Source of the DNA: Maribacter aquivivus
GTDB lineage: Bacteria; Bacteroidota; Bacteroidia; Flavobacteriales; Flavobacteriaceae
Assembly (NCBI RefSeq): GCF_900142175.1
Contig: NZ_FQZX01000002.1
Coordinates: 291,317 to 355,316, forward strand
Direction: 5' to 3'
Length of the DNA stretch: 64,000 nt
The notes under the pieces were generated by a model that did no database searches, had not been told where the DNA came from, and saw only the letters and a list, made by a program, of their open reading frames with translations. Within the stretch, counting starts at the first letter, position 1, and each line of letters begins with the position of its first letter. Shown here one piece after another: positions 8,598 through 15,689 of the stretch. The position numbers and the translations under genes are program-made.

Positions 8598-8663
8598 CCT
8601 CTTTTTTTACTAAAAGCCCTTTGTTTTTTACTTATCCAAAGCTTGAGTGCCTAGGTAACTTTG
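8598..8663 (+). promoter_or_regulatory. Promoter of crotonase gene with two AraC-type direct repeats
   Basis: The -7 element TAACTTTG is at 8656-8663. Half-sites CCTCTTTTTTTACT (8598-8611) and CTTTGTTTTTTACT (8619-8632) start 21 bases apart, and the second ends 23 bases before the -7 element, exactly as at 637 and 1840. The site lies just beyond the stop codon of the AraC gene. Confidence 0.7.
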
Positions 8664-8708
8664 TACTGTATTAATAACAGAACAATAATTAACCAAAAAC
8701 TCAATACT

Positions 8709-9554
8709 ATGGAATACAAGAATTTTCAAACATTTACGGCAGAACAAAAAGGAGGAATTTTAACAGTGACTATCAATTTTGGTCCTGTAAACGTACAAGG
8801 GCAAGAAATGCTTGCAGATTTAAGCAGTCTTTGTTTACGATTAGAGCGCGATAAAAGCGTAAAAGTAGTTGTCTTTGAATCTTCAAATCCAGATTATTGG
8901 GTATGTCATTATGATACCAACTTACTTAGAGATATGTCTATGGAAGCGGTACCAAGAAACGAAGTACAGTTATTAGACTTACAAGCTGTATTAGAAAGAT
9001 TAAGCAATGTACCACAAGCAACTATTGCTAAAATTGAAGGTTTTGCACGTGGTGGCGGACACGAAATGGCATTGGCATTAGATATGCGTTTTGCAGCAAG
9101 AGGTAAAGCCAAATTTATGCAAATGGAAGTAGGTATGGGCATTTTACCTTGTGGTGGTGGCGCTTCACGTATGGCAAGACAAACAGGACTTGGAAAAGCA
9201 CTTGAAATTATTTTGGGTGCAAGAGATTGGGATGCAGACGAAGCTGAAAAGTTCGGAACTATTAACAAAGCATTAGATGCAGATGAAATAGGACCTTATG
9301 TAGATGCTTTGGCAGAGCGCATTTCTAAATTTCCGGCAGATTCTATTGCAGCTAGCAAACGTGCGGTATATGCATCCATAGACTTGCCAATTAAAGAGGC
9401 ATTAAAAGAAGAAGCTTACCAGTTATTTCAGGCTACAAGCAGAACACCAGCCATAAAAAGATTTACCTACGCAGATGAAAATGGCGCTCAGTTTGACCAT
9501 AACAACCAAAAAAATTGGGAACAAATGGTGATGGATATTCAAGAAGTAAATTAA
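8709..9554 (+). CDS. Enoyl-CoA hydratase/isomerase (crotonase) family protein
   Basis: I place the start at ATG 8709. The frame could extend to a TTG at 8661, but that codon lies inside the -7 promoter element, so it cannot be in the mRNA start region. The 281-residue product has the crotonase core: EGFARGGGHEMALALDMRFA and MEVGMGILPCGGGASRMARQTG, retaining both glutamates that act in water addition by classical hydratases. A longer C-terminal tail (YADENGAQFDHNNQKNW) is unusual for fatty-acid hydratases. The oxyanion-hole context and promoter suggest an inducible hydratase, isomerase or hydrolase. No CoA ligase or thiolase lies nearby, so a beta-oxidation role is not supported. Confidence 0.87.
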   Translation: MEYKNFQTFTAEQKGGILTVTINFGPVNVQGQEMLADLSSLCLRLERDKSVKVVVFESSNPDYWVCHYDTNLLRDMSMEAVPRNEVQLLDLQAVLERLSNVPQATIAKIEGFARGGGHEMALALDMRFAARGKAKFMQMEVGMGILPCGGGASRMARQTGLGKALEIILGARDWDADEAEKFGTINKALDADEIGPYVDALAERISKFPADSIAASKRAVYASIDLPIKEALKEEAYQLFQATSRTPAIKRFTYADENGAQFDHNNQKNWEQMVMDIQEVN

Positions 9555-9696
9555 TAACGCTGAGGGCAATACGCTTTACGCCAAACGCACATCACTTTTC
9601 AATTCTTGCGAATAGCGAATAAAATAAAGTCTCTGTCCTAAGGCTAGAGATATTTCCACAGATAAATAGATTAAAACAATAAAAAGAAGAAAGATT

Positions 9697-10680
9697 ATGA
9701 AAGCAATGCTTATAAACAACTACGGAGAAAACGGAAATTTCGAAGTATCAGAAATAGAAAAACCAACAGTAAAGGCAAATCACGTATTGGTAAAAATAGC
9801 GGCATCTAGTGTAAATACTATTGACACTATGATTAAGAATATGGGAACCGATTTACCATTATCACCAGCTGCACCAGCCTTATTGGGAATGGATTTCTCA
9901 GGAACTGTAGAGTCGGTTGGAGATGACGTAGAAAGTTTTAAAGTAGGCGATGAAGTATACGGTTGCGCTGGCGGATTAGCCGATTTACCAGGAACCTTAA
10001 CGGAATATATTGTAGCGGATAGCAACCTTGTAGCGCACAAACCAAAAGGCTTAACAATGCGCGAAACTGCAGCTTTACCATTAGTAGCTATTACAGCTTA
10101 TGAAGGTTTAACAAGAGCAGGCGTAAAAGCAGGTCAGAAAGTATTGGTGCACGGTGGTTCCGGTGGTGTTGGTCACTTAGCGGTACAATTGGCTAAGTAT
10201 TTTGAAGCAGAGGTTTTTGCTACAGGTACTGGCGATAATCAAAAAGCTATTGTTGAAAAATTTGGTGCAACTTTTATCGATTTTAAAACTGAAGAAGTAG
10301 CCGATTATACTGCCAAATATACTGATGGTGGTTTTGATGTGGTGTTTGATACCGTTGGTGGCGCAAACCTTACCAATTCTATTGAAGCGGTTGCCTTAAA
10401 CGGGCATATTTCTACTACGGTTTCGTTGTGTGAGTTAGACTTAACACCATTGCATTTTAAAGGAGCATCATTACATGTGGTATTTATGCTAATACCAATG
10501 TTGCATAATTTTAAAAGAGAGGAACACGGAAATATTTTAGAGCGTTTGGCTGAAATTTCCAATGAAGGACATTTAACGCCAATAGTAGATGAAAACAAGT
10601 TTTCGTTAGAACAAGTTGGTGAGGCTTATGCTCATTTACAAAGCGGAAAAGCTATTGGTAAAATAGTAGTTGAGAACTAA
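9697..10680 (+). CDS. Medium-chain alcohol dehydrogenase/quinone reductase family protein
   Basis: The 327-residue protein has the GroES-like half (ASSVNTIDTMIKNMG, LLGMDFSGTVESVGDDV, FKVGDEVYGCAGG) and a Rossmann half with GGSGGVGHLAVQLAKYF near residue 150. It lacks catalytic zinc ligands, placing it with zeta-crystallin-type NADPH:quinone or enoyl reductases. It is a distant paralogue of the gene at 2619. It sits 142 bases after the crotonase gene with no clear promoter between, so read-through from the AraC-type promoter at 8598 is plausible. A strong terminator follows at 10728. Confidence 0.88.
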   Translation: MKAMLINNYGENGNFEVSEIEKPTVKANHVLVKIAASSVNTIDTMIKNMGTDLPLSPAAPALLGMDFSGTVESVGDDVESFKVGDEVYGCAGGLADLPGTLTEYIVADSNLVAHKPKGLTMRETAALPLVAITAYEGLTRAGVKAGQKVLVHGGSGGVGHLAVQLAKYFEAEVFATGTGDNQKAIVEKFGATFIDFKTEEVADYTAKYTDGGFDVVFDTVGGANLTNSIEAVALNGHISTTVSLCELDLTPLHFKGASLHVVFMLIPMLHNFKREEHGNILERLAEISNEGHLTPIVDENKFSLEQVGEAYAHLQSGKAIGKIVVEN

Positions 10681-10727
10681 AAACAATAGGGATTTGCAAT
10701 GTATCTTTATGGTTGATCAATAGTGTT

Positions 10728-10753
10728 AAATGCCTCTTTTTAGAGGCATTTTT
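10728..10753 (+). terminator. Intrinsic terminator after medium-chain reductase gene
   Basis: AAATGCCTCT (10728-10737) pairs with AGAGGCATTT (10742-10751) around a four-base loop and is followed by T residues. Confidence 0.85.
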
Positions 10754-10772
10754 CATTTAAAACATAGTAAAA

Positions 10773-10838
10773 CCTTGTTTTTTACTAAAACCTCCATTTT
10801 TACTACCAAAGGAGAACAGCCGGTTGTGCGTAATTTTG
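10773..10838 (+). promoter_or_regulatory. Promoter of 2OG-oxygenase gene with two AraC-type direct repeats
   Basis: The -7 element TAATTTTG is at 10831-10838. Half-sites CCTTGTTTTTTACT (10773-10786) and CCATTTTTACTACC (10794-10807) start 21 bases apart and the second ends 23 bases before the -7 element. A third, better match, CCTCCATTTTTACT at 10791-10804, overlaps the second in an alternative register. Confidence 0.65.
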
Positions 10839-10887
10839 TTATAGATAAAAAATACAATAGCAGTAGCTATACTTAAAACATATAATT

Positions 10888-11850
10888 ATGAAAACAATAG
10901 AACATACAAATGCACTTGCAGAAGCTCGTGCTTTAGAAGTACCATCAAGAGAATTATCCTTAAGACGCGATCCATCAGTTGCTCAATTTTGGAATGAAAA
11001 CCGTAAATTGTTAGAAGCTGCTTGGGCAGAATGGGAAATAGAAAACAAAGACGATTTACTAGTTCCTGACGAAACTTTGCTAGACACGCGTTTACGTAAA
11101 GCTATTAAAGACGCTTGGGAAAATCCTGAAAAAGAATCTGCTGTTGCCGATTTATGGGAAGAAATTATACCTGGTGTGTATGCTGCACAGTTTTTTGATG
11201 TAGACCGCTTAGCAGATTTTCGCAACTATTTAGAAGCTGTTACAAACTCAAGAGTACCAAAACGTGCGCCTTATGGCATACAGTTAAACCGATATGGAAT
11301 GATGTTAGATCCTCGTTCTGAAGGGCATTTGGCAGCACCTAATTTTCAGGCTTTTTATAATGATATGATGGACCGTTTTATGCGTCCTATAGCACGTTTG
11401 TTATTGGGAACTTATGGTTATGACAATCAAACTTTTGGTTTCTCAATTCAGTACAATCCAGATAAAGATAAGGATTTAAACGGACATACAGATGCTTCTG
11501 CAGCTACGTTAAATATCAACATTAACTTACCAGATGAAAAGTTTACAGGATCTGAAGTTGATTTTTATGATAAAGCTTCAGGTAAAACGGTACAAGCTGT
11601 TTTTGAATCAGGTAAAGCCATCATCCATAGAGGTAATGTACCACACGCAACACACCCAATTACAAGCGGACAACGTAGTAATTTAGTGGTATGGTTATAC
11701 GGAGACCGTATGCAAATACCACGCGGTAGTACAAGTAGTTATGGAAATAGTAGCAGTGACACCATCAAAGACGTTGCATTAGAAAGCGTTACTGCTCGCC
11801 AACGTTGGAGTTTACCTGATGGTCCTAAAGATACCGTTGCACCGTTTTAA
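10888..11850 (+). CDS. 2-oxoglutarate/Fe(II)-dependent oxygenase family protein
   Basis: The 320-residue protein has a helical N-terminal 95 residues and then a double-stranded beta-helix of the prolyl-hydroxylase-like 2OG oxygenase type. The visible ligands are His200 and Asp202 in the NGHTDAS motif, a distal His at 253 or 256 in the NVPHATHPI segment, and Arg263 in GQRSNLVVWLYG for 2-oxoglutarate. The C-terminal 50 residues are Ser/Thr-rich. It may hydroxylate a small molecule or a protein side chain; the substrate is unknown. It has its own promoter with AraC-type repeats, making it the second oxygen-dependent 2OG enzyme under the same apparent control as AlkB. Confidence 0.85.
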   Translation: MKTIEHTNALAEARALEVPSRELSLRRDPSVAQFWNENRKLLEAAWAEWEIENKDDLLVPDETLLDTRLRKAIKDAWENPEKESAVADLWEEIIPGVYAAQFFDVDRLADFRNYLEAVTNSRVPKRAPYGIQLNRYGMMLDPRSEGHLAAPNFQAFYNDMMDRFMRPIARLLLGTYGYDNQTFGFSIQYNPDKDKDLNGHTDASAATLNININLPDEKFTGSEVDFYDKASGKTVQAVFESGKAIIHRGNVPHATHPITSGQRSNLVVWLYGDRMQIPRGSTSSYGNSSSDTIKDVALESVTARQRWSLPDGPKDTVAPF

Positions 11851-11935
11851 TTACAGTAAGCGTAGGTTATTATTTAAGACGAAAAGTAAAACATCTCAGG
11901 GCAAGCCCATGAGGAATTCAAAGGAAACAAACTTT

Positions 11936-11943
11936 TAAATTTG
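11936..11943 (+). promoter_or_regulatory. Possible -7 promoter element for SDR gene
   Basis: TAAATTTG matches TAnnTTTG, about 100 bases before the ATG at 12042. No TTG lies at the expected -33 position and the AraC-type repeats are absent. A small hairpin, CTCAGGGC with GCCC and TGAG (11895-11913), lies upstream without a T-run. Confidence 0.4.
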
Positions 11944-12041
11944 TGGCAAGCCTCGGAGTATTTTCCTCTTTGGCGGTGCCAATAAAATTAAAAAATTGGC
12001 TATAGTTCTATTGCCAGTTTTCATCTATATAAAAGAATAAA

Positions 12042-12827
12042 ATGAAACATATATTAATAACGGGAAGTACCGACGGTATAGGTAAATTACTTGCCTTGCA
12101 TTTGGCTAAAGAAGGACACTTTGTAGCCATTCACGGTAGGAGTGATGCTAAATTAGCCGCTACTTTAAAAGAAATAAAACAGCAATCTAACAATGAAAAT
12201 GTTATAGGCTTTTTAGCGGATTTTTCAGACTTAAATGCAGTGAAAAAAATGGCTGAAGAGGTTGCTGAAAAAATGCCGGTAATTGATGTTTTGGTCAACA
12301 ATGCAGGTGTTTTTAAAGCTAAAATTGATACTGCTGCGAATGGAGTAGATGTTCGTTTAGTAGTGAATTATTTAGCACCGTATCAATTTACAAATGCGGT
12401 ATTACCGCTATTGAAAAAAGCAGATGCACCTAGAATAGTAAATCTTAGTTCTGCAGCCCAATCTCCAGTTTCTTTAAATGCATTACAAGGCGGTATTAGT
12501 TTAGGAGCTAATGATGCTTATGCACAAAGCAAGCTAGCCTTAACGATGTGGAGTTTTTATTTAGCGAAACAAGAACCATCAATTTCTGTTATAGCAGTAA
12601 ATCCTGGTTCGCTTCTAGATACTAAAATGGCAAAAGAAGCGTACGGTCAACATTGGTCTCCAGCGGAGAAAGGTGTAGATATTTTGTACGATTTAGCTAT
12701 GACAGATTCAGCTGAAACAGGTAAGTATTTTGATAATGATAAAGGCAATTATGCACAAGCACACCCAGATGCTTATGACGCTAAAAAGATTGAAGAATTA
12801 CTTTCATTGACGAATACATTGGTTTAA
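12042..12827 (+). CDS. Short-chain dehydrogenase/reductase
   Basis: The 261-residue protein is a classical SDR. It has the nucleotide-binding motif TGSTDGIG at residues 7-14, NNAG near residue 87, the catalytic serine in NLSSAAQ and the YAQSK catalytic Tyr/Lys pair around residue 163. Length fits the family. It would oxidise or reduce a carbonyl substrate with NAD(P)H in the cytoplasm. It follows the 2OG oxygenase by about 190 bases. It may act on the same compounds as its neighbours, but the sequence does not reveal the substrate. Confidence 0.9.
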   Translation: MKHILITGSTDGIGKLLALHLAKEGHFVAIHGRSDAKLAATLKEIKQQSNNENVIGFLADFSDLNAVKKMAEEVAEKMPVIDVLVNNAGVFKAKIDTAANGVDVRLVVNYLAPYQFTNAVLPLLKKADAPRIVNLSSAAQSPVSLNALQGGISLGANDAYAQSKLALTMWSFYLAKQEPSISVIAVNPGSLLDTKMAKEAYGQHWSPAEKGVDILYDLAMTDSAETGKYFDNDKGNYAQAHPDAYDAKKIEELLSLTNTLV

Positions 12828-12854
12828 ATAATATGGCTTGTTATTTTTTGATGC

Positions 12855-12862
12855 TACCTTTG
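12855..12862 (+). promoter_or_regulatory. -7 promoter element for phytase-like lipoprotein gene
   Basis: TACCTTTG matches TAnnTTTG and lies 48 bases before the ATG at 12911. There is no good -33 TTG at the usual 19-base spacing. Confidence 0.5.
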
Positions 12863-12910
12863 AATTAGGAATAATTTCAAATTTTAACTTTCACTATTAA
12901 AAACCAATAT

Positions 12911-14029
12911 ATGAAGATTGTAGTTAGATCGTTAATTGTATTTACAGTACTATTAACCGTGATTTCTTGCCGTAATAAGATTGAGGTTAAAGAAACGAAA
13001 AACAATCTAAAATTGCGTTTTATAGATGAATATGTTTTGCCAGATGAAACTACATTTGAGAACACTAGAGTAGGGGGATTATCGGGTATTGATTATGCTA
13101 ATGGTAATTGGTATGCAATTAGCGATGATAGTGATACACCACGATTTTATAGCGCCAATATTTCTTATGACATCAACGGATTTGATTCTATTACTATAAA
13201 ATCTGTTACTCATTTCAAAGATTCTATTGGCGAAGTGATTCCGAAAGGAATGGTCGACCCTGAATCTATTCGATATGATAATGATTCTTTTATTTGGACA
13301 AGTGAAGGAAACATAAAAGATGGATTAAAACCTTTTGTACAAGTTGCAGATTCCAACGGAATATTTTTTAAGGAGTTTACGCTAGCTAAACGTTATTTAC
13401 CAAATGCAGATGAAAATTTTGGTCCTCACCATAATGGTGTTTTTGAAGGCATAACATTAAGTTTTGATAAAAAAGGATACTGGGTTGCGATGGAATTACC
13501 ATTGAAAGAAGATGGAGTTGAACCTACTTTAGAAGACACAGATTCACCTGCAAGAATCGCTTTTATAAATAGAGAAACAGGGCATTTTGAAAAGGAAATA
13601 GTTTATGAGTTAGATAATATATCAAAGCCAGCTATTAACGGGTCTACGTTTGAATTGAATGGTATTGTAGAGATTCTTGAATATGATACAAATAAGTTTT
13701 TTGTTTTAGAACGTTCGTATTCTATGGGTTACGCTGACGGAGGTAATACCGTTAAAATTTACGATGTAAATGCAAGCAAAGGAACCGATGTAAGTAGTAT
13801 TAATAGTTTAAAAGGTGAGAGCTATACCAAAGTAACAAAGAAGCTTTTATTCAATTTTGAGGATATTAGAAAAGACTTGACTAACGGTATTGTAGATAAT
13901 ATTGAAGGAATCACATTTGGACCTGACTTTGCAAACGGTAATCGCTCTTTAATAGTGGTAGCCGATAATAATTTTAGCCTTTATGGTCCACAACTTAATC
14001 AGTTTATACTTTTTGAAGTAGAGAAATAA
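12911..14029 (+). CDS. Esterase-like phytase-family lipoprotein
   Basis: The 372-residue protein starts with a lipoprotein signal peptide (LLTVISC, lipidated Cys near residue 20). The body matches the esterase-like activity of phytase family, a beta-propeller: GGLSGIDYANGNWYAISDDSD near residue 55, DPESIRYD, HNGVFEGITLSFDKKGYWVAMELPL, and VDNIEGITFGPDFANGNRSLIVVADNNF close to the C-terminus. It probably sits on the outer or inner membrane facing the periplasm. Members may hydrolyse phosphoesters but activity is often untested. It stands alone, with its own -7 element and a terminator directly downstream. Confidence 0.85.
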   Translation: MKIVVRSLIVFTVLLTVISCRNKIEVKETKNNLKLRFIDEYVLPDETTFENTRVGGLSGIDYANGNWYAISDDSDTPRFYSANISYDINGFDSITIKSVTHFKDSIGEVIPKGMVDPESIRYDNDSFIWTSEGNIKDGLKPFVQVADSNGIFFKEFTLAKRYLPNADENFGPHHNGVFEGITLSFDKKGYWVAMELPLKEDGVEPTLEDTDSPARIAFINRETGHFEKEIVYELDNISKPAINGSTFELNGIVEILEYDTNKFFVLERSYSMGYADGGNTVKIYDVNASKGTDVSSINSLKGESYTKVTKKLLFNFEDIRKDLTNGIVDNIEGITFGPDFANGNRSLIVVADNNFSLYGPQLNQFILFEVEK

Positions 14030-14047
14030 ATACAGAGAATCAATTTT

Positions 14048-14081
14048 GAACCCCTTTTTATTTCATGATAAGAAGGGGTTC
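14048..14081 (+). terminator. Intrinsic terminator after phytase-like gene
   Basis: GAACCCCTT (14048-14056) pairs with AAGGGGTTC (14073-14081). The loop is 16 bases and contains a T-run. Confidence 0.75.
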
Positions 14082-14434
14082 ATATTTAACCGAATTTCTA
14101 TTCCTCAAACAAAAACTCTCCCTTAGTTTCTGCAGCGTGTAATCACTTATGTAATCACAACTGTTTCAGTAAACGACAGCAATTTTATTCGGTTTATTTG
14201 AACAGATAAAACTATAGATTCTAATACTATTCAAAAAACACCAAGAAAATATCCGTTTAAAGCTTCAGATTTTCAATAGAAATATAGCATTTACTTTACA
14301 CTTTTAAAAGCTGAGATTAATTTAGAATTAGTCTCAGCTTTTCTTATATTCTATAATTTCCCAAAAGATTCAAAATAACCTTGGAATTTTAACAAGAAAT
14401 GAAGTTCTTGCACGATTAAATTTTACTCTAAATA
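14082..14434. other. Gene-free stretch with a second hairpin
   Basis: About 350 bases separate the terminator at 14048 from marC. I see no coding frame or RNA gene. A strong hairpin, AAAAGCTGAGA (14306-14316) with TCTCAGCTTTT (14332-14342), looks like an intrinsic terminator with no recognisable gene in front of it, so it may belong to a small transcript or be a relic of a lost gene. Confidence 0.5.
14306..14342 (+). terminator. Hairpin terminator without an obvious upstream gene
   Basis: An 11-base perfect stem (AAAAGCTGAGA / TCTCAGCTTTT) with a 15-base loop, followed by CTTATATT. It is 225 bases beyond the previous terminator. Confidence 0.65.
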
Positions 14435-15061
14435 ATGGATGATTTAATTACGTTTTCTATTGCTGTTTTTACTGGTTTCTTTGCCATTACAAACCCAATT
14501 TCTAACATGACCGTTTTTCTATCTTTAACGCAAGGGGCAGATGAAAAAACCAAGGCTGATATTAATAAAAGAGCCAATATTATCGCGTTTATCATTGTAT
14601 TGGTATTCGTTCTTTTAGGAAAATATATATTCGAGCTTTTTAATATTAGCATTCCTGCATTTAAAATTACAGGTGGTATCTTAATATTTTATATCGGTTT
14701 TGACATGCTGCAATCAAAACAGTCTAATGTAAAGAACATTAAGCATGTAAATATTGATGAAAATATTGCAGTTTCGCCATTGGCCATTCCTATTTTAGCT
14801 GGTCCTGGTACTATTGTTACAGCTATGAACTTTGTATCAAGTGCTCAACCTATTCATATAACTATAGTTATTGCGATTTTTGCTTTCATGAGTTTACTAA
14901 CTTATTTTACCTTTAGACTAAGCAACTTAATCGTTAGGCTAGTGGGCTACAATGTAATTTCGGTAATTGGTAAAATAATGGGTTTAATCATTGCTATTAT
15001 TGGTACAGGTATGATCATAGAAGGAATAAAAATTTCTTTTAATCTGGTTACCAAACAATAA
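14435..15061 (+). CDS. MarC-family inner-membrane protein
   Basis: The 208-residue protein has six predicted hydrophobic segments. It carries MarC hallmarks: NPISNMTVFLSLTQGAD near the first loop, FKITGGILIFYIGFDMLQ in the middle, and SPLAIPILAGPGTIVTAMNF before the fourth segment. MarC proteins are integral membrane proteins of uncertain transport function; the old link to multiple antibiotic resistance was not upheld. It precedes the Kef module by 35 bases and may be cotranscribed with it. Confidence 0.9.
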   Translation: MDDLITFSIAVFTGFFAITNPISNMTVFLSLTQGADEKTKADINKRANIIAFIIVLVFVLLGKYIFELFNISIPAFKITGGILIFYIGFDMLQSKQSNVKNIKHVNIDENIAVSPLAIPILAGPGTIVTAMNFVSSAQPIHITIVIAIFAFMSLLTYFTFRLSNLIVRLVGYNVISVIGKIMGLIIAIIGTGMIIEGIKISFNLVTKQ

Positions 15062-15096
15062 GCAGCTTTAGCAATCTTTCTTTAACTTACTGAAAT

Positions 15097-15627
15097 ATGA
15101 AAAAAGTTCTTGTCTTATTTGCTCATCCTAAGTACGAAAAATCTCGAGCGAATATGGTTTTAGTAAATCATATAAAAAATAAAGAGGGCGTTACTTTTCA
15201 TGATTTATATGAAGAGTATCCGGATTTTCATATAGATGTACCTTTAGAGAAAAAATTGTTAAAAGAGCATGATGTTATTATATGGCATCACCCAATGTAT
15301 TGGTACAGTTGTCCGCCGTTATTAAAACAATGGATAGATATGGTGCTGGAGTTCAATTGGGCGTATGGACCTAACGGTAGAGCATTATCCTCTAAAGTTT
15401 GCTTAAACGCTATTACCACAGGGGGTAGCAAAGATTTATATTGTACCCAAGGAATCAACAGCTATACCATAACAGAGTTTTTAAGACCTTTTGAACAAAC
15501 TGCTAATTTATGTTTAATGAACTATCACAAACCTTTTACTGTGATGGGAACATATAAGTTAACAGATGATGAACTAGAGGTTTATGGAGCGCAATACAGT
15601 TCATTTATAGACGAACTACAATCTTAA
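15097..15627 (+). CDS. KefF/KefG-type NAD(P)H-dependent flavoprotein, K+ efflux ancillary subunit
   Basis: The 176-residue protein has the flavodoxin-like fold of quinone reductases: VLFAHPKYEKSRAN at the N-terminus, DVIIWHHPMYWYSCPPLLKQW for the flavin pocket, and TTGGSKDLY. This arrangement matches KefF/KefG, the cytoplasmic partners that bind Kef antiporters and have NAD(P)H:quinone oxidoreductase activity. The Kef-type antiporter follows 62 bases downstream, which supports the pairing. Kef systems acidify the cytoplasm in response to electrophile-thiol adducts and so protect against toxic aldehydes and quinones. Confidence 0.88.
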   Translation: MKKVLVLFAHPKYEKSRANMVLVNHIKNKEGVTFHDLYEEYPDFHIDVPLEKKLLKEHDVIIWHHPMYWYSCPPLLKQWIDMVLEFNWAYGPNGRALSSKVCLNAITTGGSKDLYCTQGINSYTITEFLRPFEQTANLCLMNYHKPFTVMGTYKLTDDELEVYGAQYSSFIDELQS

Positions 15628-15689
15628 TATTAGTATTTTAAATACCTAAGTAATGTCTACATAGTAGCGTTACAAATAAACTAACCACT

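Noticed and set aside
8661..8708. Longer N-terminus of the crotonase starting at TTG 8661
   Set aside because: The TTG overlaps the -7 promoter element TAACTTTG (8656-8663), so it would not be transcribed; ATG 8709 gives a normal crotonase start.
11851..12041. Terminator or repeat element after the 2OG oxygenase
   Set aside because: The hairpin at 11895-11913 is short, bulged and lacks a T-run; the GGCAAGCC words seen twice here are too short to call a repeat.
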